A stretch of 64,000 bases of DNA from Solirubrobacteraceae bacterium (GTDB taxonomy: Bacteria > Actinomycetota > Thermoleophilia > Solirubrobacterales > Solirubrobacteraceae), in contig JAUJPF010000012.1 in the NCBI GenBank assembly GCA_030447275.1, forward strand, positions 1-64,000, written 5' to 3'. This document shows, one piece after another, positions 27,810-36,157 of this stretch (within the stretch, counting starts at the first letter, position 1; each line of letters begins with the position of its first letter). The position numbers and the translations under genes were made by a program. The notes under the pieces are model-generated. The model saw nothing but the letters and a program-made list of their open reading frames with translations. It did no database searches and was not told where the DNA came from.

Positions 27810-28316
27810 TCAGTCGGCGCCCTTCGTCCACTCTTCGGGGAGGAAGCTCTCCTCGCGCAAGGCCTCCGAGAGCTTCAGCCAGTCGCGCGCGAGCGCAAGC
27901 GCGGGGTGGTACCCCTCGGGCGTCAGCGGGTTCGGGACGTCCCCGACCACTTCGCGGACGCGGTCGACCAGCCGCGTGCAGCGGGCCACCACCTCGTCCG
28001 CCGGCGTCTCGTCGTCGATCCCGCGCAGCGCCCACCAGCACTCGGGCCAGAGCTCGTGGCCCTCGATGAGGTCGAGCGCCCAGGCGGCCCGCATGCTCGG
28101 CGACGGGATGGGCTTCCCATGATGGGTGACGAGCGCGAGCATCACCGCGCACTCCCCGCCGATCCAGCGCGCGGAGTACTGCACGAGTCCCGGCTGTCCG
28201 GCCGCGGCGGCGCCCTCGAGGTCCTCGAGGAGCTGGGACGACTGGAGGCCGAGCAGCCACAGCGCGCGGCCGTGGCACCACGCGTAGCGGCGGGCGTCGA
28301 CCTCGATCCCCCTCAC
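27810..28316 (-). CDS. conserved hypothetical protein (168 aa), partner of the downstream-numbered nucleotidyltransferase
   Basis: ORF coupled by a GTGA overlap to the 28313 CDS; MLALVTHHGKPIPSPSMRAAWALDLIEGHELWPECWW; no family I can name. Confidence 0.65.
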   Translation of the reverse strand: MRGIEVDARRYAWCHGRALWLLGLQSSQLLEDLEGAAAAGQPGLVQYSARWIGGECAVMLALVTHHGKPIPSPSMRAAWALDLIEGHELWPECWWALRGIDDETPADEVVARCTRLVDRVREVVGDVPNPLTPEGYHPALALARDWLKLSEALREESFLPEEWTKGAD

Positions 28317-29371
28317 GTCTGCACCGCCTGCACCGCAGCGAGCTCCGAAATTGGTATGCCCCGCGTCCAGCGCAGGTTCATCAGGCCCTGCGAGTAGAGG
28401 TCGAAGCACAGCTTGCGCTGCTCGTCGTCGCAGTCCTCGCAGGGCAGCGAGCCGGCGCCGCCCAACCCTTCCCATGCGCGGACCTCGGCCTCGTCGAGCT
28501 CCCACAGCCCGCCGTGCTCGGCGGTGAGCAGGAGCTGCTGATCGCCCACCTGGAAGAGCTTCAGGTCGGTGTTCTCCCAGCGGCACCGGCCGGCGAGCGT
28601 GCCGATCGCGAGGTCGACGCCGGTCAGGCGCTCGCACGCCTCGACCGCGCCCGCGACGAAACCCCGTGCGTCGTCGCGGGCGTCGGGCAGCAGCGCGTAC
28701 TCGGAGTGCAGCGACGCGAGCGCGGGCGCCTTCTGCGCGAGCCGCTCGACCAGCCACTTGTCTCCCGTGAAGGGAACGCCGCGGGCGGCGAGCACCGAGT
28801 GCAGCGCCTCCTCGACGGCCATGCGGGCGTGCGTCGAGGCGGCGATCGCGCGGCCGGAGATCGTCGCCATCTGGGCCACGAACGCGGACTCGCGCATGCG
28901 CTCGGCGTACTCGCGGACGAGCAGGTCGCGGGCGATCTCGTCGTACGCGCGCGTGGTGCTCGGCTCGAGCGGCTGCCCGTCGAGCAGGACGCCGAACGCG
29001 ACGCGGTGGAGCAGCTTGAAGTCGGCCTGTTGCTCGACGTCGCCGAACGTGCCCTGGAAGGGCTCCTCCCTGGAGAGCGCCCGCTCGGCGCTCCCGAACA
29101 GCTCGTCGATCGTGCTGGTGTTGAGCTTCCAGGCGTCGATGCGCAGCGTCTTCAGCCAGTGCTCGAGCGGGACCCGCCCGCTGCCGCTCGTGTTCGGGCC
29201 GGTGACGACCACGTCCAGGTCGCTCTTCTCGTTGCCGAGCCCCAGCGTCAGCGAGCCGCCGGCGATGATGCAGTCCTGCGGGTCGCGCAGGTAGTCGAGC
29301 ATCTCGACCACCTCGGCGATCGTGGTCGCGTGGTACGCGTGGATGCGCTGCTCGAGCTCCTCGGCGGTCAT
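28313..29371 (-). CDS. nucleotidyltransferase-fold protein
   Basis: CIIAGGSLTLGLGNEKSDLDVVVTG (GGS...DxDhhh, pol-beta NTase signature). Confidence 0.7.
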   Translation of the reverse strand: MTAEELEQRIHAYHATTIAEVVEMLDYLRDPQDCIIAGGSLTLGLGNEKSDLDVVVTGPNTSGSGRVPLEHWLKTLRIDAWKLNTSTIDELFGSAERALSREEPFQGTFGDVEQQADFKLLHRVAFGVLLDGQPLEPSTTRAYDEIARDLLVREYAERMRESAFVAQMATISGRAIAASTHARMAVEEALHSVLAARGVPFTGDKWLVERLAQKAPALASLHSEYALLPDARDDARGFVAGAVEACERLTGVDLAIGTLAGRCRWENTDLKLFQVGDQQLLLTAEHGGLWELDEAEVRAWEGLGGAGSLPCEDCDDEQRKLCFDLYSQGLMNLRWTRGIPISELAAVQAVQT

Positions 29372-30399
29372 GCCTTCGCGGTCCAGGGCCGCGCCGGCAT
29401 CGAGGCGACGCGGGCGTTGCTGTCGGCCCAGTAGCGGACGGAGGTCTCGATGGCCGGCAGCACGTCGTCGACCGGATGGGTGGCGTCGAGCGGCGTCGTG
29501 ATGGCCATATAGGGATTGAAGTGGCTCAGAAGCTCTAGGATCCGGAGCTGCCGCGGGGCCAGCTCGTTGCGCGCGAACGGCAGGAAGAAGCGGTTCCAGC
29601 TCTCGGGCTCGACGAGCCGGGGCGCGTCGAAGGGCTCGTGCCCCTGCTCCTCGCGCCACGCGTTGAGCGTCTCGATCATCAGCTCGAGCGCGTCCTCGGC
29701 ACGCGGCGCGCGCGCGCCGCCGGCGATGACCAGCGGCTCCGCGCCGGGTCCGGCCTCGGGCTCCGCGCCCGTGACGAGCGCGACGAGCAGCGCCGCCAGG
29801 TCGTCCACCGGCAGGACGTCGAAGAACGCGTCGGGCCTGCCGACCAGGACGGGCACGGTGCTGGCCGTGACGCCCCGCAGGATCGTGTACATGCCCGCGA
29901 ACCGCGCGGCGCGGCCGGTCGCGCGCGATCCGATGACGAGCGGCGGCCGCACGATCGTCAGTCGCGGGAACAGCTCGCGAGCAAGCCGCTCCGCTCGCGC
30001 CTTCGACCACTCGTAGTTGTTGCGATAGCCGTCGGGCGAATCGTCGGAGACGTCGCCGCCGGTCCCCACCGCGTACGCGGTGGAGACGTGGATCACGTGC
30101 GTCTCGGGCGAGACGAGCGGCCGCAGGGCCGCCACGGTGTCGACGTTCGCGCGCATGGCCTCCTGCGCGGTGGCGCTCCAGCGCGTGTCGGCGGCCGCGT
30201 GCACGATCGCGTCCCACGGCCCCCGCACCGCCGCCGGCGGGTCCTCCGCCGCCATGTCCCACGAGACGAGGTCAGGACTCGACTCGGGCGGCCTCCTGGA
30301 CACGCCGACCACGGTGACGCCGGGTTCGGAGCGGAGCCGCTCGACGGTTTCGACGCCCACGAGGCCGGTGGCGCCGGTGACCAGCACGCGCATGCTCAT
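29368..30399 (-). CDS. extended SDR / NAD-dependent epimerase or thioester-reductase-like protein
   Basis: VLVTGATGLVGVETVERL, HVSTAYAVG, NNYEWSKARAERLARE (YxxxK), VRPPLVIG; ATGA overlap with the AMP-ligase stop. Confidence 0.82.
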   Translation of the reverse strand: MSMRVLVTGATGLVGVETVERLRSEPGVTVVGVSRRPPESSPDLVSWDMAAEDPPAAVRGPWDAIVHAAADTRWSATAQEAMRANVDTVAALRPLVSPETHVIHVSTAYAVGTGGDVSDDSPDGYRNNYEWSKARAERLARELFPRLTIVRPPLVIGSRATGRAARFAGMYTILRGVTASTVPVLVGRPDAFFDVLPVDDLAALLVALVTGAEPEAGPGAEPLVIAGGARAPRAEDALELMIETLNAWREEQGHEPFDAPRLVEPESWNRFFLPFARNELAPRQLRILELLSHFNPYMAITTPLDATHPVDDVLPAIETSVRYWADSNARVASMPARPWTAKA

Positions 30400-32135
30400 G
30401 CCGCCTCGTCGGCGCGCCACTGCGCCAGCGGCTCGATCTCGCCGTCGGCGACGAGCTGACCGCACAGGCGGCGCTGCACCTTCCCGCTCGTCGTCTTCGG
30501 GACCGAGGACGGCTCGCACAGCGCGATCCACTTGAGCTGGAGCTCGTGCTCGTCGGCCACGCGCCTCCTGACCGCGGCCATCACGTCGTCGAGCGTCGCG
30601 TCGCCGGGCGCGATCTCGAGCGCGATCGCCGCCTCGCCGCCTCCGTCGACGGCGAAGGCGGCGCTGCAGTGCGGGCGCAGCAGCGGATGGGCCGCCTCTG
30701 CGCTCGCCTCGATGTCGTGCGGGTGGTGGTTGCGGCCCGCGACGATCAGCAGGTCCTTGATGCGGCCCGCGACCAGCAGCTCGTCGCCGCGCACGAGGCC
30801 GAGGTCGCCGGTGCGCAGAAAGCGCGTCCCGGGACGCCCCGCGAGCTCCGCCCCGAACAGCTCGGCGGTCTGGTCGGGCTGCTTCCAGTAGCCGGCGGCA
30901 ACGCTCGGCCCCGCGAACCAGATCTCCCCGATCTCGTTCTCGCGTGCCGGAGCGCGGGTGGCCGGATCGACGATCGCGAGCTCGTGGTCGGGGCCCGGCC
31001 GGCCGCAGCCCACGAGCTCGACTGCGTCCGCAGCCCCGGTCGGGGCCTCCGCGCGGCCGGCGCGCAGCCCGGCGGCGCTCAACGGCACGATCGTGGGCTC
31101 ATCCTCGCGCGGAGCCGCCGTGACCATCAGCGTCGCCTCGGCGAGGCCGTAACAGGGGAAGAACGCGCTGCGCCGGAATCCGCACGGCCCGAACGCGGAG
31201 CTGAAGTCGTCGAGCGTCCGCGCCAGGATCGGCTCGGCGCCGTTGAACGCGACCTCCCACGAGCTCAGGTCGAGCGCCTCGCGCGCCTCCGGAGCGATGC
31301 GCCGGACGCAGAGGTCGTACCCGAAGTTCGGGCCGCCGGAGTGGGTGATCCGGTAGCGCGTGATCGCCTCGAGCCAGAGGGCGGGGCGCTTGATCACGCT
31401 GATGGGCGACGTCAGGTACCCCTCGAAGCCGGCGTACACGGGCTGGAGGATGCACCCGATCAGGCCCATGTCGTGATACGGCGGCAGCCACGAGTAGCCG
31501 CGGACGTCGTCGGAGTTGCCGAACGCGCGTGCGATGGCCTCCGAGTGCTCGACGAGGTTGCCGTGCGTCAGCATCACGCCGCGCGGGTCTCCGGTCGAGC
31601 CGGAGGTGTACTGGAGGAAGGCCACCTCGTCGGGACGCCCCACGTAGGGAGCGGCGTCGCCCGGCGGCGTCGCTCCGGCGTCCTCGGGCGCGATCCAGAC
31701 CGCTTGCGCCAGCGCCTGATCGCCCTCGAGGAAGCCCTGGGCGGCGTCCCTCATGGCGGCCGGCGCGATGACGGCATGGGCGTCCGCGTCCGCCGCGATC
31801 GCGAGCAGGCGGGGCAGCGTGCGGTGCAGGCGCTTCGGCTGCGGCGGCGCCGCGCACACGCCGATCGCGCCCGCGTGGAAGCACGCGTACACCGACACGA
31901 CGTAGTCGAGCCCGGGCGGGAGCAGCAGCAGCACCCGAGCGCCAGCGGGCAGCCGCTCGCGCAGCAGCGCGGCGAGCGCGAGCGCGCGGCCGTGGAGCTC
32001 GGAGAAGCTGAACGACTCGCCCTCGACCCCGCCGTCGTCCAGCCACCGGAACGCAAGGTCGTCGGGGCGCCCCTCGGCCCGGACGTGCAGGACCTCGCTG
32101 AAGGTCCGTGCGGCTAGCTTGCGGTCGACTGCCAC
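30396..32135 (-). CDS. fatty-acyl-AMP-ligase-like AMP-binding enzyme (FAAL family)
   Basis: FLQYTSGSTGDPRGVMLTHGNL, SWLPPYHDMGLIGCILQPVYAGF, FRRSAFFPCYGLAEATLMVT, FLRTGDLGLVRGDELLVAGRIKDLLIVAGRNHHPHDIE. Confidence 0.92.
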   Translation of the reverse strand: MAVDRKLAARTFSEVLHVRAEGRPDDLAFRWLDDGGVEGESFSFSELHGRALALAALLRERLPAGARVLLLLPPGLDYVVSVYACFHAGAIGVCAAPPQPKRLHRTLPRLLAIAADADAHAVIAPAAMRDAAQGFLEGDQALAQAVWIAPEDAGATPPGDAAPYVGRPDEVAFLQYTSGSTGDPRGVMLTHGNLVEHSEAIARAFGNSDDVRGYSWLPPYHDMGLIGCILQPVYAGFEGYLTSPISVIKRPALWLEAITRYRITHSGGPNFGYDLCVRRIAPEAREALDLSSWEVAFNGAEPILARTLDDFSSAFGPCGFRRSAFFPCYGLAEATLMVTAAPREDEPTIVPLSAAGLRAGRAEAPTGAADAVELVGCGRPGPDHELAIVDPATRAPARENEIGEIWFAGPSVAAGYWKQPDQTAELFGAELAGRPGTRFLRTGDLGLVRGDELLVAGRIKDLLIVAGRNHHPHDIEASAEAAHPLLRPHCSAAFAVDGGGEAAIALEIAPGDATLDDVMAAVRRRVADEHELQLKWIALCEPSSVPKTTSGKVQRRLCGQLVADGEIEPLAQWRADEAA

Positions 32136-32416
32136 CCTGCGCCCGCCTCCTCCGCGCGAGAGGCCTCGCGCTTCGCCAGCACGACCTGCTCGACGTCGCG
32201 GACCGTGTCGACGTCGTAGTCGTCGTCGCCCACCGCGAGGCCGAACTCCGCCTCGAGCACTCCGGCCAGCTCGAGCAGGCCGAGCGAGTCGTAGCCGAGG
32301 TCGAGGCGCAGCGACGTGTCCGCGTCGACGCTGATCGCGCGCAGGGGCGCCAGATCCATCACGACCGCTCGCACACGGTCGCGCACGACAGCTGCGTCCA
32401 CCTGAGCCTCCGCCAC
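32114..32416 (-). CDS. acyl carrier protein
   Basis: 100 aa, LDLGYDSLGLLELAGVLEAEFGLAV phosphopantetheine site (DSL); overlaps the start of the AMP ligase. Confidence 0.88.
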   Translation of the reverse strand: MAEAQVDAAVVRDRVRAVVMDLAPLRAISVDADTSLRLDLGYDSLGLLELAGVLEAEFGLAVGDDDYDVDTVRDVEQVVLAKREASRAEEAGAGWQSTAS

Positions 32417-32468
32417 TCGCGCACCCTAACCGCTGTCGGCCCGCGAACACAAGGGGCCCTGAGCAGTA

Positions 32469-32497
32469 TGCGCATCGCTTGCGCAGAAGGGTAGACT
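32469..32497 (+). promoter_or_regulatory. putative promoter/operator between the ACP operon and the SRPBCC gene
   Basis: TGCGCA-tcgct-TGCGCA repeat followed by TAGACT -10-like hexamer 10 nt before the GTG start at 32508. Confidence 0.3.
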
Positions 32498-32507
32498 CGG
32501 TGCTCAG

Positions 32508-32951
32508 GTGCCCGTTGTCGAACTGGACATCGAGATCCGTGCCCCCGCCGCGCGCGTGTGGGACGCGGTCGTCGACGTGGAGCGCTATCCCGAGTCGATG
32601 GAGAACGTCCGCTCGGTCGAGCTACGCGCCGTGGAGAGCCGCGAGCTGCGGCGCACCGCCTGGTCCGTGATCCTCAAGGGCTCGATCCTCCAGTGGGAGG
32701 AGGAGGAGCACCTCGACCACGACCAGCGTGTGATCCGGTTTCATCAGGTCAAGGGCGACATGGAGGTGTTCACCGGCGAGTGGGTCCTCGAGGAGCGCGG
32801 CTCGGCCCTGACGAACGTTCGCCTCCAGATCACCTTCGAGATCGGCATCCCCCTGCTGGCGGACATGCTCAACCCGGTCGCTCAGCGGTCGCTGCAGGAG
32901 AACTGCGCGGACATGCTGCGCGGCGTCGAGCGCGAGTCGCTGACGGCATAG
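32508..32951 (+). CDS. SRPBCC / polyketide cyclase-like protein
   Basis: IEIRAPAARVWDAVVDVERYPESMENVRSVEL...GEWVLEERGSALTNVRLQITFEIG; START-like. Confidence 0.82.
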   Translation: MPVVELDIEIRAPAARVWDAVVDVERYPESMENVRSVELRAVESRELRRTAWSVILKGSILQWEEEEHLDHDQRVIRFHQVKGDMEVFTGEWVLEERGSALTNVRLQITFEIGIPLLADMLNPVAQRSLQENCADMLRGVERESLTA

Positions 32952-32969
32952 CCCGCCCGCGCGCGGGGC

Positions 32970-33737
32970 TCAGAGGTCGGCGATCACGATCCGGTAGCCC
33001 AGATCGAGCTCGTCCAGGTCGAGCAGCCGCGCGTGCCGGCTCTGCCAGAGCCCGCTCGCCAAGTCGGCCGCGAGGCGCGCGATGCCGCCGGCCACCTCGT
33101 CCGCGTCGAGGCGGGCGAAGACGGAGATGCCCGCTCGGACGCGGGGATCGAGGTAGGCCTCGGACCGCCGCCAGAACGCGCCGTAGAAGCCGTCGACGCA
33201 GTCGTGCGGGATCGGGAACGGCGCGATGCGGACGGACCCCCCGAGCTCCGCGGCGAGCTCGTCCTCCCAGAAGCCCGGCGCGCGGTACCGCGGCGGGAAG
33301 AGCCGCACGAAGCCGGGCAGGTAGTCCGTGGTGAGCCAGAAGCGCGCGGCGGCGGAGGGAGCCGCGTTGCACAGCACGACCCGGCGGCGCGCCACCCGGC
33401 GCAGCTCGCGCAGCCCGCGGACGCGCGCCGTCCAGTGATGGTCGGTGAGCACGGCCAGCGCAGCGTCGAAGCTCGCGTCGGCGAACGGCAGCTCCTCCGC
33501 CCGTGCCTGCACGGCAGGCGCGGCGCCGGCCGGACGCTGCTCGATCATCACCCGCGACGGCTCCACCGCCACCACCGGCACGCCGCCGGGCTCGTACGCT
33601 CCCGCCCCGGCGCCGACGTTCAGCACGCTGCGCGCGTCGCCCAGCGCGTCGTGAAGAGCGCGCGCCAGGCGCGGGTCGGGGCGGCGCGTCCCCGTGTACC
33701 CCCTGCCGATCGCGTCGTAGGTCGCTAGGCCGGCCAT
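32970..33737 (-). CDS. class I SAM-dependent methyltransferase
   Basis: VLNVGAGAGAYEPGGVPVVAVEPSRVMIEQRP, LPFADASFDAALAVLTDHHW. Confidence 0.85.
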   Translation of the reverse strand: MAGLATYDAIGRGYTGTRRPDPRLARALHDALGDARSVLNVGAGAGAYEPGGVPVVAVEPSRVMIEQRPAGAAPAVQARAEELPFADASFDAALAVLTDHHWTARVRGLRELRRVARRRVVLCNAAPSAAARFWLTTDYLPGFVRLFPPRYRAPGFWEDELAAELGGSVRIAPFPIPHDCVDGFYGAFWRRSEAYLDPRVRAGISVFARLDADEVAGGIARLAADLASGLWQSRHARLLDLDELDLGYRIVIADL

Positions 33738-33779
33738 GGCGTGTCGGATGCTACGCCCCCGCCGAAGCGGGGGCGGCTC

Positions 33780-34679
33780 TCAGCCCAGGAGCAGCGGGAG
33801 CGGGTCGATCGGCGTCCCGTGGCGGCGCACCTCGAAGTGCAGGTGCGGCCCGGTCGAGCGGCCGGTCGAGCCGACGCGCCCGATCGTGACGCCGCCGCTG
33901 ACCGGCTGCCCGGGGAGAACGGCGACGCTGCTCAGGTGCGCGTACCAGGACTCGAAGCCGAGCCGGTGCCCGACGATGACGAGGTTGCCGTAGCCGAAGG
34001 CGTTGTAGCCCGCGGAGCGCACGACGCCGACGCCGCCCGCGCCGACGGGCGTCCCGGTGGGCACGGGGAAGTCGAGGCCGTGGTGGGGCCGGCCGCCGCG
34101 CATGCCGAACCCGTCGGTGATCGGCGAGCGGAGCGGGCGGAGGAAGCGGACCGGCGTGCCGGCGGCGGGCGACGAGGCGACAGAGCGCCTGCGGCCGCGC
34201 GAGCGCAGTGCCCGCAGCGTCGCCGGGCCGGCCACGCCGTCGACGCCGAGGCCGCGGCGGCGCTGGCACGTGCGGACGGCCGCGGCGGTGCCGGGGCCGA
34301 AGCCGCCGTCGATCGAGCGCGGGCCGCACCCGCGGCGGCGCAGGAGGAACTGGAGCGCGGCGACGTCCCACCCGCGGTGCCCGCTGCGCATCGTGCGCGA
34401 GCCGAGCCGCGGGCGCCCGCGGCGGCCGAGCGCGCGCCGCGTCCGCGGGCCGGCGATGCCGTCGACGGGGAGATGGCGGCGGCGCTGGAGCCGGCGCACG
34501 GCGCGCCGCGTGCGCGGGCCGGCGACGCCGTCGATGCCGCCGCCGTAGAGGTGCAGGGCGCGCAGGGCGACCTGGAGCGCCGCGGTGTCCGAGCTCACGC
34601 GAGCGTGTGCTGGTGGCGCGGGCGCCATGAGCGCCGCGATCGCCGCGCATGCGGCAGCCGTTCGGGTTCCCCGAGCCAT
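33780..34679 (-). CDS. secreted peptidoglycan-binding (PG_binding_1 repeats) M23-family metallopeptidase
   Basis: Signal-like N-terminus; VDGIAGPRTRRAL / VDGVAGPATLRAL repeats; HHGLDFPVPTGTPV, SWYAHLS, TGPHLHFEVR (LytM/M23). Confidence 0.9.
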   Translation of the reverse strand: MARGTRTAAACAAIAALMAPAPPAHARVSSDTAALQVALRALHLYGGGIDGVAGPRTRRAVRRLQRRRHLPVDGIAGPRTRRALGRRGRPRLGSRTMRSGHRGWDVAALQFLLRRRGCGPRSIDGGFGPGTAAAVRTCQRRRGLGVDGVAGPATLRALRSRGRRRSVASSPAAGTPVRFLRPLRSPITDGFGMRGGRPHHGLDFPVPTGTPVGAGGVGVVRSAGYNAFGYGNLVIVGHRLGFESWYAHLSSVAVLPGQPVSGGVTIGRVGSTGRSTGPHLHFEVRRHGTPIDPLPLLLG

Positions 34680-34766
34680 CCGCCCGATGCTCGGCGGGGG
34701 CCCGGGGCGCTTGCGGCCCGTCGGCGGCCTTGCACGGGAACCCGTCCGAAAGGCGCGGTGGGGCGG

Positions 34767-35030
34767 CTAGCTCGCGCGCGCGACGGTGAACGTGCCGCGG
34801 GGCTCGACGACGAGGCTCGCGCCCACCGTGACGACGCGCACCGCGACGTCCTCGCACTCGGGGCAGCGGAGCACGGCGCCCGCGCCGTGGTACGCGCGGT
34901 GGTCGGCCATCGGGCGCTCGGCGCCGCACGAGTGGCAGCGGCGGACGATGCTCGTCGCGTCGACGGCGAGCACCTCTGCGAGCAGACCGGCCATCGCGTT
35001 GCCGTCGGTGTGCTGGTCGTCCATGGTCAT
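34767..35030 (-). CDS. small zinc-ribbon protein (DUF6510-like)
   Basis: CHSCGAERPMADHRAYHGAGAVLRCPECEDVAVRV; downstream of ferredoxin reductase with a 4-nt overlap. Confidence 0.75.
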   Translation of the reverse strand: MTMDDQHTDGNAMAGLLAEVLAVDATSIVRRCHSCGAERPMADHRAYHGAGAVLRCPECEDVAVRVVTVGASLVVEPRGTFTVARAS

Positions 35031-35773
35031 CCTCCGGTGGGGCCGAAGCGCTCGGCGTGGATACGGCGGGGCTCGTGGCCGGCGGCGACGAGGTCCTGCG
35101 TGACGGCCTCGACGAACGGCGTCGGGCCGCAGACGAAGCAGTTCGATCCGGGCGGGGCGCCGAGCGCGGCGAGCATGGCGGCGTCGACCCGGCGCTTCCA
35201 CCCGGTCCAGCCGGCCGGCGGCTCGCGCGTGTAGTTGCGAGCGATGATCAGGCGGTCGGCGGGCTGGAGCGCGGGCTGGAGCGCGGCGAGCTCCTCGCGG
35301 TAGAGGAGGTCGTCGTCGGAGCGCGCGGAGACGAGCAGTCGAGTCTCGGCGTCGCTGCCGTGCGCGGCGCGGTGGCGGACCATCGCCATGAGCGGGACGA
35401 GCCCGCTGCCGCCGCCGACGAGCAGCAGCGGCCCGCCCTCGTCGACCGACCAGCTGAAGTGCCCGCCGACGGGGCCGCGGATGTCGAGCGGGTCGCCGGA
35501 GCGCAGCTCGTCGAGGAGGTACGGCGAGACCTCGCCGTCGTCGACGCGGACGATCGTGAGCTGGAGCGTCGCGTCCTCGGGCGCCGACGCGATCGAGTAC
35601 GAGCGCTGCGCCTGGTAGCCGTCTTCCGCGGTCAGGCGCAGGTCGACGTGCTGGCCGGCGCGGTGGCCTGGCCAGCCGGGGACGCCGAGGTTGAGCGACC
35701 GCGCCCGGGGCGAGGCCGCGACGACGTCGCGCACGGTCGCCGTGCGCCAGACGACCCGCGGGCCGGGCGTCAG
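35027..35773 (-). CDS. FAD/NAD(P)-binding ferredoxin reductase-type oxidoreductase (possible CTG start)
   Basis: GQHVDLRLTAEDGYQAQRSYSIASAPED, GPVGGHFSW, LLLVGGGSGLVPLMAMVR, CFVCGPTPFVEAVTQDLV. Confidence 0.85.
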   Translation of the reverse strand: MTPGPRVVWRTATVRDVVAASPRARSLNLGVPGWPGHRAGQHVDLRLTAEDGYQAQRSYSIASAPEDATLQLTIVRVDDGEVSPYLLDELRSGDPLDIRGPVGGHFSWSVDEGGPLLLVGGGSGLVPLMAMVRHRAAHGSDAETRLLVSARSDDDLLYREELAALQPALQPADRLIIARNYTREPPAGWTGWKRRVDAAMLAALGAPPGSNCFVCGPTPFVEAVTQDLVAAGHEPRRIHAERFGPTGG

Positions 35774-36090
35774 TCGCTCCAGTACCGCTGCTCGCGCCAG
35801 GGGTCGGCGTAGTGGTGGTAGCCGGCGGCCTCCCAGAAGCCCGGGACGTCGTCGACCGTCCCGCGCCGCGAGCTCGGCGACCGTCCCGTCGAGGTCGGCG
35901 ACGAAGAGCGTGACGACCGCGCTTCCCGCCTCGGGGTGCTCCACGATGTAGATCGAACGGTCGTCGGCGACCGTCCAGACCGCTTCGGTCTCGTGCGGAA
36001 AGAACGACGGCTCGCCGAGGAGGCGCTCGTACCACGGGCGAGCCGCGTCGAAGCTCCTGACGCGGGATGCCGGCGAAGAGGTGCGTCATC
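35770..36090 (-). pseudogene. Composite remnant: frameshifted N-terminal half of a VOC-family protein fused to the C-terminal ~28 codons of a sulfite-oxidase-like gene
   Basis: Minus strand: MTHLFAGIP / (frameshift) RSFDAARPWYERLLGEPSFFPHETEAVWTVADDRSIYIVEHPEAGSAVVTLFVADLDGTVAELAAR, then another frame VDDVPGFWEAAGYHHYADPWREQRYWSD*. Confidence 0.75.
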
Positions 36091-36157
36091 GCGATCTCGT
36101 CGGTTCGGGTAGATCGGCTCGAGCACGGGCCGGCGGGGCCGACGGCCGAAACCCCTC

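Noticed and set aside
34200-34570. GC-rich repetitive DNA possibly a minisatellite or CRISPR-like array
   Set aside because: The repetition is explained by PG_binding_1 repeats (DGVAGPRTRRA) within the M23 peptidase; spacing and sequence are not CRISPR-like. No CRISPR array was seen elsewhere in the window.
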